DNA of 64,000 nucleotides from Kalaharituber pfeilii. Its lineage: Eukaryota; Ascomycota; Pezizomycetes; Pezizales; Pezizaceae. The position numbers and the translations under genes are program-made. The notes below the pieces were generated by a model. It searched no databases. It was not told where the DNA came from and saw only the letters and a list, made by a program, of their open reading frames with translations. Numbering within the stretch: the stretch's first letter is position 1; every line of letters starts with the position of its first letter. The DNA is taken from the NCBI GenBank assembly GCA_015179045.1, contig WHUZ01000062.1, positions 186,001 through 250,000 on the forward strand, in the 5' to 3' direction. This document shows positions 42,013-51,966 of the stretch, one piece after another.

Positions 42013-42599
42013 TCTATATATCGCCGACACGTAACCTATCTCAACCCGTGCATCCTGCTGCCGCTCAACATGCTACCGTCCTTTTCCGCTTTTGCGTAGT
42101 CATGACTGAGCAAGATCATTGGATAGCTTGGGCCGCCGCAGCAGCGCAAACGGTTTATTGACAGACGGTCGGTTAGATAGCTCCTACAATAGCATGATGA
42201 GCTGTTGATCAACGCTTCCAGCTAGCCGGTTCATATTGCAGAACATTACCCCTCAGCGAATCCCACAGGAAGTGGGAGCTGCAGACTATAGGCGCCCACG
42301 TGGACTGTAGTCCGCTTTCAGGCCACCCATTTTGACGCCAAGACTTACAATACTGGGGCAATTATGTGACGTAAGAGAAAAAATGCTGGCCACCTTGCCC
42401 AAAAAGGGAAAGATCGACTCATGTAGTGCCAGAGGGGGAGGGGCACAAGAGGGAGCCTCCAACTCGGGCTCTTCTGTTCTTTCCGCCTCACGTCCTCCCG
42501 AAATCTCCAATTAAATCACTGCACAGCAATCCACATCACGATTGTGCCTCAGTCGCTCCTCCAATTCACCATACCGACAACGCCCACAAAACAACTTCC
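42013..42599. other. Intergenic and 5' region of the gene at 42600
   Basis: No separate gene was recognised. The open frame extending upstream of ATG 42600 lacks an ATG and is probably 5' leader. Confidence 0.5.
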
Positions 42600-43286
42600 A
42601 TGCCCTCATCCTCCGCTGCTCAAAAGGTCCTCGTCATTGCGCTCGAGGAACCTGAGCTTTTCATGAATACTCAGGCCCACCTCATCCGCGCCCTCAAAGA
42701 CCGTGAAGCTCTCATCTTTGTGGATAACGAGGCCTCCGCTCTCCAGCACCTCTCCTCAGCCCTCCAGGAGCCCACTAAGTCCCCATTCAGCGCCGTCATG
42801 GTCGCAGACGCTGCCATCGTGACGGAATTTCCCGCCGTCCGGGCGGCCATTACTGAATTTGCTACCAACGCCGGCGGCCGCGTTCTCCTGGGGGCTCTCT
42901 TCCCCTCCTTCGTCGCCCCACCCAACTTCGACGCCTACATGCGTACCTCCTGGAACCTACCCTGGCGCTTCGGGGACTATTACCGCACAGACTTCCATCT
43001 AAACCCGCTCGGAAAAAATCTTTGTCTGGTGCCGGGCATGCCGAATAGTTACTCAATGAAGGCAGTCAGCCTTTCAGGTGTAAGCGATGAAGCAAGCGTC
43101 ATTTACAGACCTACTAAGGACTCAGTAGTCCAGTCACTTGTTTTCGCGCCAGAGAAAGTGGATTCATTGCAGGCAGCGATAGCATTTGGAAGGGTTGGAA
43201 GAGGGTGGCTAGGGTGGGTGGGAGACGTGAATGGGGAGGAAGAGACAACCAAGGTAATATTGGCCATGGCGGGACTCATAGATTAA
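42600..43286 (+). CDS. Conserved fungal protein of unknown function, GATase/ThuA-like fold suspected
   Basis: A single-exon gene of 228 aa starting MPSSSAAQKVLVIALEEPEL. The layout suggests a Rossmann-like alpha/beta fold: KVLVIALEEPELF (strand 1), HLIRALKDREALIFVDNEAS, PFSAVMVADAAIVTEF (strand with acidic turn), FATNAGGRVLLGALFPSFVA (nucleophile-elbow position) and WNLPWRFGDYYRTDFHLNPL. I recognise this as a pattern of uncharacterised fungal proteins with an SF..PP..W.LPW..GDY.RT signature, but I cannot name a function. No cysteine sits in the elbow, so amidotransferase activity is doubtful. The frame is intact and GC-rich, unlike the surrounding repeats, so this is probably a living gene. 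Confidence 0.75.
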   Translation: MPSSSAAQKVLVIALEEPELFMNTQAHLIRALKDREALIFVDNEASALQHLSSALQEPTKSPFSAVMVADAAIVTEFPAVRAAITEFATNAGGRVLLGALFPSFVAPPNFDAYMRTSWNLPWRFGDYYRTDFHLNPLGKNLCLVPGMPNSYSMKAVSLSGVSDEASVIYRPTKDSVVQSLVFAPEKVDSLQAAIAFGRVGRGWLGWVGDVNGEEETTKVILAMAGLID

Positions 43287-43626
43287 AGTATGTGTTCTGG
43301 GTGTGAGAATGGTGCGGAAAGGAGGAGAAAGGGACATATTGGGTGCCTGACATGTAGGAGGGCGGTATCTTATGGTGTGACATGTCAAAGGAAGGATTCG
43401 AACTGCTATTTGTATCTTCGCTTTTACTGTGAATGGCCGATGGCTATTGAGCAAAGGGGAAGAGGTTGATAGACGCCAGGGATCCTGGCGTACTGCATAT
43501 CAAGTATTTTCTTCTGTCAATTCTCGATGGAGTTTTCTCATCTCTCAATACGGATCCTGATTTCAACATTGCGTATTGGCTGTTCTTCATATCACCAAAA
43601 TCGAGGCCCTCGATTTATCTGGGCTA
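43287..43626. other. 3' flank of the gene at 42600
   Basis: No supported feature was found. Confidence 0.4.
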
Positions 43627-43630
43627 CTGG

Positions 43631-43917
43631 TGTAATGGAGGCTTAACAGCATCCACTATCTTGCATACGATACCGGTATCTACAGCTAGTGGAGTGAGGT
43701 CTCAAGGGCAGTCTCAATGGTCATATGTCAAGAAAAGATCATAAAGAAAGAGTAGTCAATTGTCTTGTCTGTGCGGCAAGCGACTAATGATATAAAAAGA
43801 AAAAAAAAAAAAAAAAGTCTTGTCTGTGCATGTCTAGTCTACCTGTTTATTCATAATATGCCCATACAGTCCTATCTACATACAGTTTATAGACCACCTT
43901 CGCCTCCCAACTAAGCC
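43631..43917 (+). mobile_element. Solo LTR family X, copy 2, left part
   Basis: TGTAATGGAGGCTTAACAGC to CCAACTAAGCC matches the first three quarters of LTR X at 31281. The rest (47765-47893) lies beyond a 3.8-kb fold-back insertion. CTGG flanks the whole LTR (43627-43630 and 47894-47897). Confidence 0.8.
43775..43816 (+). mobile_element. Minimal LINE B tail insertion (42 bp) in the LTR
   Basis: Only GGCAAGCGACTAATGATATA plus A-rich tail was inserted, between perfect GTCTTGTCTGTGC copies (43762-43774 and 43817-43829). Confidence 0.95.
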
Positions 43918-43960
43918 TAGAGTATTTCACCTAGAAACTGCCCATCACTAGGAAACCGCC

Positions 43961-44439
43961 TGTCACGACCCGATGCCTGCATCGCCGCACTCAGGGTAAC
44001 GGTTACCGGCTACCGACCGGCTACCGCTCGATCGCTGAACTTCCATGATAAGCCGGCTGCCGAACCACCAAGAGAGGCCGGTTACTGATCGTCCGCTAGA
44101 TGTGAAAAGTCTGCTTTCGCCGCGCGTCCTTGTTGCGCGTCCTTGTTGTGAAAATTCTGTGTTTCGCCGCCATGTCTTTGCTTCTTGGCCACAGGGCCCA
44201 CCATGTATATAAGGGCCCAATATGGCCGCCTTGTAGATAGTTCTTTCCTTCCTCATCTGTTGTCTTGTCAATCAACGATCCGCCTGGCCTGAGTCCATGA
44301 CACCTCCGAACTCCTGAACTGTGACACCTCTGAACTCCTGAACCGTGACACCTCTGAACTCCTGAACCTTGACACCTCCGAAATCGCTAGAATCCGCTAG
44401 AACGTATCCCTTGGTCGTCTAGACAGCCCGCTTGTGATA
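43961..44439 (+). mobile_element. Solo LTR Y, 5-bp target-site duplication
   Basis: The 479-bp unit TGTCACGACCCG..CTTGTGATA has near-perfect end repeats TGTCAC/GTGATA and a TATATAAGGG box near 44214. It is flanked by CCGCC (43956-43960 and 44440-44444), and the opposite arm of the fold-back is uninterrupted here. A ~25-bp unit (CTCCGAACTCCTGAACTGTG-like) is repeated about four times near 44300-44380. Confidence 0.92.
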
Positions 44440-44781
44440 CCGCCCAAATTTACAGAATGATGGATAAAGCTTCTGTGAATGAGAACAGTCCTCATGTGGG
44501 CTCAAGTTACAGCCAGAGGATGAGAGAATATAGTAAACTATTTTTTCTACATTCTTTCAACCAACTTATAGTATATAAGTAGTAACATATTCTGGTATAT
44601 ATCTAGTTCTTATATTCACTATGCTTTAAGTCTCCATGGGTGGAAGAGCTTACCTGAAGTTTTTTATACTGAATATATACTCTACAATCTATGTTAAAGA
44701 GATATAGCATGTTTGATTGTCACTGCACTAATATCTACAGAGTACCAATGTCATACTCTAGTAAATATTTTGCCTATTTCA

Positions 44782-45023
44782 CGACGCAGGGACGGGGACA
44801 TCACTTGACTGGCGGGAACATTTCCTTACTTATTTTCATTAAAGCCGGGACGATGGACCTTCACGATAGTTTCTGTTTATATTTTCCTTCTCCTCTTTCT
44901 TATCTTTCCTTTATTTCCTCTTTCTCTTTTCCTTCCCTTCCTCTTCTTCTTTTGTAACTAATCTCGCCATAGCCTCAAGGACGGCACACGAGTAATGATA
45001 TAAAAAAAAATTAAAAAAAAAAC
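44782..45023 (+). mobile_element. LINE B 3' end in fold-back left arm, 12-bp target-site duplication
   Basis: 3' UTR, tail CTCGCCATAGCCTCAAGGAC..GGCACACGAGTAATGATATA and A-rich end, between perfect TTGCCTATTTCA copies (44770-44781 and 45024-45035). The right arm has the empty sequence (complement near 47390). Confidence 0.95.
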
Positions 45024-45306
45024 TTGCCTATTTCAGTAAAGATAATACTGGGTGTTTATGCCCAGAGGATGAATAGAGATTATCTAAAGCTATGAAATAG
45101 CAATATATGTATAGAAAGATATTTTCTGAATAGTTTATAACACTAGCTGCTGATTTGGATATATAAGTACTATAGTATATATGTATACATAAAAGCCTAA
45201 TTACTTAATATAATGTATAGGAAGACTTAATTATATGAGGCTAAGAAGGCTTAGAAACATCTTTTATCTATTCAGTAGTTCATGCTATTACTTTATCTCT
45301 AATATC

Positions 45307-46670
45307 CAGTTGTCACGGGCCTACCCAGAGATGCTGGGGATATCCACCTGAGTTGACCCGTAAGGCTGCTAGTGACCATTCGGCCTGATCAACCGATAGC
45401 TACAGCAGGGCAATACAATTGACAGGTCGGGTCACGGAAGCGTATCACAAGCGGAGCACATGGTTAAGTGAATTGCGCCACTGAGTGGCAAGAGTACGCG
45501 TAGGCTTGTTGTGCACAGCCTCAGACATTGTTATTGATTGTTAAGCATCGATATCGATTGTTAAGCATAGATAGCATAAGCAATAGAACATACAGAGGGC
45601 ATGCGCAGGGAGCTGGCTATATAAGGAGGGCCTTCTGCCTTCGAGAGATGGTCAAGCTTCAAGCGTTGTCCTAAGTTACACCCTCATTTTAGCTACATCA
45701 TCGTAGACTCCGTAACACCAGTGTTCCCAACCGGCCAGGCCTGAAACAGCCCAGGCCGTCCAGGCCATTCAGGCCGTTCAAGCAATTTCAGGGGCAGGAG
45801 GGCTGGTTACGAGCAGTGTTCCCAACCACCAGGCCGCCTGGGCCGGCCGGCTTGGCGGCCTGGCTTGGCAGGCCTGAAACAGCCCAGGCCGCCCAGGCCG
45901 CCCAGGCCGGTCCAGGCCATTCAGGCCGTTTAAGCAATTTCAGGGGCAGGAGGGCTGGTTATGAGGCTATTTCAGGGGCCACCTTCAGGTTACTTGGACA
46001 CGGATTGAATATGAACCTTTCAATATTTTCGGATAACTATCTAGACTTTTTTTTTTTTATTGAGCAGCGCTTTTCGCAGGTATTCAGGTAAGTAATTTTT
46101 TTTTGTATCGCTTGACTATATACTAATTTCTTATTAGTACTGCAGGGAGACAGACATTCCAACCACCGGTTCTGGCGATGATGATTCCTTTAGTATTCTA
46201 CTATTCTTCACTCTTCATAGTGCAGTTCAAGTTTTGATCTTGCATCGATGATTCCCTGCAGTCCCATCTGATGCCGATATCGAGTCTTCTGGAATTTGGG
46301 TTACAAAAATCTGGTGCGACAAAGTTGGATTTGACAGTATGGTGAAGCTGTGCATGGCTAATGGAAAGCGATACTGGGGTGTAAAATCAGCAAGAAAAAT
46401 CATTAGAGTAGAATTTAGAGTACGTTCTGTATATAGCTACTGTATAACTTAACTCACACTGTAGCCTGAATGGCCTCAATGGCCTGGACCGGCCTGAATG
46501 GCCTGAATGGCCTGAATGGCCTGGACCGGCCTGGGCGGCCTGGGCCGGCCTGAAACATTCAGGCCGCCTGGACCGGCGCGGGCGGACCTCACGGCCGGCC
46601 TAGATTTCTATGGCCCAGGCCGGCCAGGCCATACCCTTGGCCTGGCCTGGCCGGCCCGTTGGGAACACTG
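45307..46670. mobile_element. hAT-N1 element at the centre of the fold-back
   Basis: TIRs CAGTGTTCCCAACCGGCCAG.. and ..GGCCCGTTGGGAACACTG are flanked by 8-bp sites CTAATATC (45299-45306) and CTAATACA (46671-46678). Both ends carry dense GGCCTGAATGGCC/GGCCTGGACC arrays. The interior has the same intron-like and BED-like sequence as 33903-35190, but with stops (TGA for TGG). Solo LTR Z sits four bases inside the left TIR. Confidence 0.88.
45311..45717 (+). mobile_element. Solo LTR Z, 5-bp target-site duplication
   Basis: The 407-bp unit TGTCACGGGCCT..CTCCGTAACA has a CTATATAAGG box near 45612 and is flanked by perfect CCAGT (45306-45310 and 45718-45722). The duplicated bases are part of the hAT TIR, so this LTR is younger than the hAT element. 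Confidence 0.92.
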
Positions 46671-46679
46671 CTAATACAG

Positions 46680-47100
46680 TATCATATGCTTACTGTAACT
46701 ATTTGGGTCAGTAGAGTAGTACTCTGCAAGTGAATATGTATAAATGATTGTGATGTTGCATACACTTGATATATAATAGTTACAAGTGTCAAACTGCTAT
46801 GCGTGCCACATAGAGGACTATTAATATCACTACTCAAGGGTTTTCTTTACATGTCTAGTAGATAGGATATAGCTCTGTCTTCCTATAACTTCTATTGCAA
46901 AAATTGAGAATTATTTCCCACCTGAGCTACAAGGAAACACTTGACTAAACAGATTGAACTCAGTAGTACCATAAGTAATCTTTTAGCCTCTGCGCATATG
47001 ATTAGCTATTGCTATACCGCTGTACTTGCATTGCTATATACTTGCACTATCAGAATCTGCCGAAACTAGTATGAACTAGTTGAACTATGCTAAATGGACC
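46680..47100. other. Unpaired central part of the fold-back
   Basis: AT-rich sequence outside the matched arms. No gene is seen. Confidence 0.4.
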
Positions 47101-47764
47101 TGAATATCTTGGACTGGCCTAGATAGCCTTCATGGCATGAACTGCTGAATGGCTGAAAGATGTTTCTAAGCCTTCTTGGCCTCATATAATTAAGTATTCC
47201 TATGCATTGTATTGAGTGATTGGGCTTTTATGCACACATATATACTATAGTACTCATGTGCCCAAATCAGCAACCAGTGCTATAAGCTATTCAGAAAATA
47301 TCCTCCTATACATATATTGCTATTTCATAGCTTTAGATAATCTCTATTCATCCTCTTTGCATAAACACCCAGTATTATCTTTACCGAAATAGGCAAAACA
47401 TTTACTAGAGTATGACATTGGTACTCTGTGGGTATTAGCGCAGTCACAGCCAAACTTGCTACATCTCTTCAGCATAGGCTGTAGAGTATATATTCAGTAC
47501 AAAAGACGTCAGGTAAGCTCTTCCACCCATGGAGACTCAAAGCATGGCGAACATAAGCGCTGGATATATACCAGAATATGTCACCACTCATATGCTATAA
47601 GTTGGTTGAAAGAATGTGGAAAAAATAATTTACTATATTCTCCCATGCTCTGGCTTTAATTTGAGTCCATATGAGGGCCATTCTCATTCACAGAAGCTTT
47701 ATCCATTGTCTCGTAAATTTGGGCGGTTTCCCGGTGATGGGCGGTTTCTAGGTGAAACACTCTA

Positions 47765-47893
47765 TACATCCTCATCACGCTTCTTAAATATAAACTCGCT
47801 CATGTACGTATCATCATATGGCCTTATCGATAAGTACCGCTCCGGGTCGCGTTTGGCCTTATTATTCTCATAGATACTGTGGTCACCACCACA
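47765..47893 (+). mobile_element. Solo LTR family X, copy 2, right part
   Basis: TACATCCTCATCACGCTTCT through GTGGTCACCACCACA completes the LTR begun at 43631. Confidence 0.8.
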
Positions 47894-48058
47894 CTGGTCC
47901 CGAGGTGGACGTCCTCGTCAAGTCAATAAGGGCACTCAAAACTGCCTTGTAAGAGCCCTAGAAAGCTGGGAAAAAAGTTTTTTCGGAACCGCAAATCTAT
48001 ACTTCTCAGCTTTCTAGGACCTTGCAGCCTGTTCCAGAACGCTCAAATAGTTATTGAT

Positions 48059-48869
48059 CTGCATTGGACTGAAACCGCCTGGACCGGCCTGATCCACATG
48101 AATCAGGCCAACCAGGCCCAGTCCAGGCCATTCAGGCCGGTCCAGACCATTCAGGCCATTTACGTAAATTCAAGCGATTTTAGAATTTAACCCAGGTGAA
48201 TTAGATTTTAATAGTCCTGGATATTTCCACTACCAGTAATTGACAGTCACCCATTAGGTAAAATTTCCAATAATAATCAATGTTATTGACCTCTCAGATT
48301 CGACGGCCTATAACACTAGAAGTTTCTGACGGAATCAAGCAGTGGTTCTGAAGCAGAAGGGGGTCGAAGTCTGCAAATACAGAGCTAAACTGGCTGGAGG
48401 AGAGTTGTGAATATTGGGAGATTTCGCTGAAGGTATCATCATCGAAGAATTGAGTCCCGTTTGTTGTATTATCTGGAAGGTCCGTTATTTCTAAAATATA
48501 TACTTGAATATAAAGTGTGATACATACTTGACTTTTTTCTTTTTTTTTTATCAGTACTCGCATGCCGCCCTGTGGGCTATGGCGAGGTACATACTTGACT
48601 AAAGTCGTAGGCCGCTGCTGTTTAGAATTCTAGATATACAGGAGATTCTACTCATTTAAATACTCAAACAATCTGGTAAACGCTGGCCTCAATTCACCTG
48701 GATAGCTGTGGAGTGATTCGTTTGATTGGCTCGAACCTGCCTGAATGGCCTGGACCGGCCTGAATGGCCTGGCTGAACAATCTCACGGCCTGGCCTGATT
48801 GTTCAGACCAGGCCAGGCCCAGTATTTCACGGTCCAGGACAGTCCAGGCCTGGCCTGTTGGATTGATTG
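48059..48869. mobile_element. hAT-N2 element, decayed copy
   Basis: GGCCTG/CAGGCC-rich ends surround an interior (AAATTCAAGCGATTTTAGAA..; minus-strand DLPDNTTNGTQFFDDDTFSE) shared with 54297-55105. The right end GGCCTGTTGGATTGATTG matches that element's TIR; the left end is altered. A LINE B tail interrupts it at 48534-48587. Confidence 0.7.
48534..48587 (-). mobile_element. Tail-only LINE B insertion, 13-bp target-site duplication
   Basis: T-rich run and ATCAGTACTCGCATGCCGCC..CTGTGGGCTATGGCGAGG between perfect TACATACTTGACT copies (48521-48533 and 48588-48600). The related hAT at 54297 has the empty site. Confidence 0.95.
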
Positions 48870-48879
48870 GGGAGGCATG

Positions 48880-49135
48880 ATGGGGGGAAAGGATTGAGAG
48901 CATGGAGACACAGAATGGACCAGGAGGACAGCCCGGAATGCCGCCGGCCGGAAAGGAAGAAGAACAGGACCCGCTGGTGGAACTGATGAGATGGGCAGAA
49001 AGATGAGGCCTCGGAAGGCGTTTCCGTCTACATAATTTGACTGCTCTTTTTCTCCTACTTTCCCTTATCTCCTGTGTATTTGTCTCATCGTAGCCCTTAG
49101 GCGGTATACGAGTAATGAATATATATTAAAAGAAG
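48880..49135 (+). mobile_element. LINE family B 3' end
   Basis: C-terminal codons (GGKGLRAWRHR-like decayed, then EEEQDPLVELMRWAER), 3' UTR, and tail CTCATCGTAGCCCTTAGGCG..GTATACGAGTAATGAATATA with a short A-rich end. Confidence 0.65.
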
Positions 49136-49140
49136 AAAAA

Positions 49141-49215
49141 GATCGCGGAAATATGGCGAAGGCTGAAGGATCCCGGAGCCGTGAAGCTCGCTTGCGTGCG
49201 AAGGGGCTAGAGGGG
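49141..49215 (+). mobile_element. LINE family A RNase H fragment, first piece
   Basis: GGCGAAGGCTGAAGGATCCC..GGAGCCGTGAAGCTCGC matches the RRRRLRDAGAVKLA region of family A. Further pieces of apparently the same copy follow at about 50040-50150, 50510-50700 and 51070-51366. Confidence 0.5.
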
Positions 49216-49539
49216 TTCTCGTGTCTCTATTTAAGCGTGCCAAGAGAGTCTGGGCACGAGAACAGGCTATGGTGCCGGAAGTTAACAGCGGACATGAAAA
49301 TTGCGATACAACCAACCCAACGCAAAACCTATCAACAACCACAACATGACATGAATTAAGATAGAAATATCAAAAATCAATAGTATTTGAGACGCTCTAT
49401 CACTCTATGATTTTTTCATGGCAAAATCTTTATTCGTTGTAAAACTGATAAGGTTCAAAGTTTTTTACTTTGTTAGGAAATCTACCAGATGTTACATACC
49501 AAGCCTCATACAAAAATGGATTAGTCATCAAAGGGCTCC

Positions 49540-50030
49540 CCTCTCGCACCCGCCTGTGGCTCTAATATACATGATTTTCAAAGGCCTCTGTATCATATTG
49601 ATAGCCATCTTTATATGCCTGCATAATACGGAGTTACTTATTATAATAACGCCAAATAGAGATATCTGAAATAGAAAAAAGAGCCTTGGGTATAGTTTCT
49701 CGTAAACCTGCTAAAGAATACTTACAGTTCTCATGAGTATATTTTTTGCTGTACCCCAAAATAGCTCTATGAAATTCATTTCATAATGAAATCGAGGGTA
49801 AAATAAAACAATATGTCCCTGTGCCTCAATCATTTCTTGTAACTTGCCCTTTTGCTCTCTGAAATCTCGCTCATTTGCTAGTAAATGACGTGCACAGTAG
49901 ATTGCGACTATGTAAGCGACCATCGGAGGCTGAAAAGTGCGATTGCTTACAATTCTTACCAGCAAATTGACACATATGGTGCTACTTACTAATATGGGCT
50001 GGCAATATTACAATATGTCCGCTCTTAACT
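49540..50030 (-). pseudogene. DDE-type transposase remnant
   Basis: On the minus strand 49965-49711 reads ARHLLANERDFREQKGKLQE, then HIVLFYPRFHYEMNFIELFW and GTAKNI. This is the catalytic-Glu region of a fungal DDE transposase (FYP.FH.E.NFIE.FWG). In shifted frames it continues with ENCKYSLAGLRETIPKALFS, an in-frame stop, then MQAYKDGYQYDTEAFENHVY. It is inactive. Its superfamily is not certain, and it is inserted within a LINE A copy. Confidence 0.65.
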
Positions 50031-50166
50031 TCCAGCACTATAGAGGCATGAGGTATGGCGCACAGGCCATGGGGGAAGTCTGGTTACCGCGGAGGGCCAT
50101 GAGTTAGTGTCGAAGAGAAAGGAGGAGAGAAAACTATACGAGCGGGAGGGTCTGCGAGGGCTTCTT

Positions 50167-50506
50167 TGTCACGGTGAGAGCTATAGAAATAGAGATACTG
50201 TTGAGTCTATTGAACTTAGAGTCGCAAGAACAACAGGTTTATATACATGAGAAAGCATAGCATAATGTGACTTGTGAACCATAACTGAATAGGAGATTAT
50301 CAGGGAAGATATCATATGAGAAAGGCACGGGATGCGTGGCTTGCAAAGAGAACACCGTGGTGTAAGCCACATAAAAGCTGGCGTTGTGGCGTATTCATAC
50401 ACAGTCCAATAGCGAGGTTAAATGCATGAGTGGAAAGACAAAATAACAGAAAAGATAAATAATAATAGCAACAGGTGGCAATGGATGTAATGTTCCGACA
50501 AAAACA
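50167..50506 (-). mobile_element. Probable solo LTR
   Basis: On the minus strand the 340-bp unit runs TGTTTTTGTCGGAACATTAC to CTCTCACCGTGACA, TG..CA ends with a CATGTATATAAACC box. It separates two pieces of a LINE A copy. No target duplication could be found, so the boundaries are provisional. Confidence 0.45.
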
Positions 50507-50509
50507 AGC

Positions 50510-51366
50510 CCGCTTCGGGAGAGGGGAAGTTGGGGTAGGAGAGCCCTCACCAACTACGCCTGGCTGCCACCGGGAAAGGTGAACGCATATGAAGGAGGAA
50601 GATCAGTGGAGAGGAGGAGGTTCGCTGCCCATGTGGGGGAGGTGTGGAATGCAGAGCATGTGGTGCTCGAGTGCAGAGATGTCGCGCTAGAAGCGCCAGC
50701 CGCGGAGACAGCGCCAATAGCGCCAGCAGAAATATTGTTCAAATGTCGCCATGACGAAGTTCATGGATGTTCATGTGAAGTCTATACCTACTTACTCAAT
50801 TTGGCTCTCGTGTCCGTACATAAGTCACACGCACGCCTGTATGCAGTCTTCACTGGTCAATTCATACACACACTCCTGTAAGGTAGTGCTCGAACTCGTT
50901 CTCACACTCGCGTGTACTCGTGATTGGGGTTGTGACGTAGTACCCATGACCGTGATTCTCACCCATACCGACTTCCACCGAGACTTCCTAGTCCCGCCCT
51001 GCCATGGCGAACAGCTGCATGCGGGGTCACGTGAAAAAAAAAAAAAAAAAAAAAATTCCTAGTCCCGCCTTACACGGGAGTTGGAGTGACCCAAGAGGCA
51101 AGGACGGGGCGCAAGTCAACTGGCAGTTCTGGGAGAACTTGGAAGAGAAAGGGTGGAGGCAAGACGGCATTGAGGACAATCCGATCGAGAAATGGTTCTC
51201 CAGCCTGTACCTGGGTTGGTCATAGGGCCAGAAGTTACGGTGGGTACGTTGGGTATATGATGATGTACGTAAACTAGACAATTGTCCTTGACCTGACCCA
51301 GGTATATGGGTCTGGGTCTCTGCCGTAGGCTGGAGACCTGTATACAGGGGTTATGTCACTTTAGAA
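50510..51366 (+). mobile_element. LINE family A 3' part with nested tail insertion
   Basis: C-terminal cysteine region (CPCGGGVECRACGARVQRC-like) at 50610-50690, an intervening ~300 bp of unrelated sequence, then WQFWENLEEKGWRQDGIEDN and EKWFSSLYLGWS (51118-51225). The 3' UTR and tail CCAGGTATATGGGTCTGGGT..ACAGGGGTTATGTCA follow. It is old and rearranged. Confidence 0.65.
50999..51055 (+). mobile_element. Tail-only LINE insertion (CATGGCGAACAGCTGC subtype)
   Basis: CTGCCATGGCGAACAGCTGC..ATGCGGGGTCACGTGA and poly(A) between perfect TTCCTAGTCCCGCC copies (50985-50998 and 51056-51069). Confidence 0.95.
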
Positions 51367-51780
51367 AAAGAAACGCTCTCAAATTTCTTTAATTCGGTAA
51401 GGCGGAATGCAGAGATCGATTGATTAGAAATAATAACAAGAAGGCTGACATAGGGCTCGAAGAAAAGTATTTATTCAATGTACAGCACTCTGCGTTAGGC
51501 TGAACTCATACTCTTTGCGGTTACGAGTTTACTAGGTGAAGATATTGAATTATCTTTTGAGCTAGCTAAATGAACGCCTTCTATATATCAACAGACAAAA
51601 AATGAAGGTACCACCAAAAATCGAACGTTGACGGAAATTCCAAATCATACCGAGAGCCAGGAAAATATATCATTCCTCAAAGTAATAAAAGGTAAAAGTT
51701 TAACTATATAGCTGAAGCCAGGCCATACGTCCCTGCTATAGGCCGGTAGGCCTATTTTACCGGGACAAGCTGAGGTCTTT
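51367..51780. other. Spacer with one decayed A tail
   Basis: No gene was seen. TCCCTGCTATAGGCCGGTAG..GCC near 51730 resembles an eroded LINE A tail. Confidence 0.4.
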
Positions 51781-51790
51781 TTGTTTTTTA

Positions 51791-51912
51791 AAAAAAAAAT
51801 ATCAGTACTCGCATGGCGCCCTACGGGCTATGGCGAGATTAGATACATATGGGGGTAAGGAAATAAACACGTAACGTCTCGCCATAGCCCAATGGGCGGC
51901 ACGCGAGTAATG

Positions 51913-51945
<33 letters not shown>
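51791..51945. mobile_element. Two opposed LINE B tail insertions
   Basis: A minus-strand tail (51791-51864: ATATCAGTACTCGCATGGCG..CCCTACGGGCTATGGCGAG) is interrupted by a plus-strand tail (51876-51945: GTCTCGCCATAGCCCAATGG..GCGGCACGCGAG, poly(A) of about 30). The inner one is flanked by perfect AAACACGTAAC (51865-51875 and 51946-51956). Confidence 0.92.
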
Positions 51946-51949
<4 letters not shown>

Positions 51950-51966
51950 ACGTAACGGACATAAAG

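Larger units (their letters stand above)
43920..47762. mobile_element. Fold-back DNA transposon inserted in the LTR, TA duplication
   Basis: The ends GAGTATTTCACCTAGAAACT.. and ..GTTTCTAGGTGAAACACTC are inverted repeats, flanked by TA (43918-43919 and 47763-47764). Without nested insertions the left arm (to about 45290) matches the right arm (about 47105-47762) over roughly 650 bp. Removing it restores LTR X. Nested inside are solo LTR Y (43961-44439), LINE B (44782-45023), a hAT element (45307-46670) and solo LTR Z (45311-45717). The Tc1/mariner type is inferred from the TA duplication. No transposase frame is seen. Confidence 0.85.

Noticed and set aside
42426..42599. Upstream extension of the gene at 42600
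   Set aside because: No ATG start, low-complexity composition and no recognisable continuation of the alpha/beta fold.
43396..43420. GATTCGAAC-like stretch considered as a tRNA T-loop
   Set aside because: No acceptor stem, D-arm or anticodon arm can be built around it.
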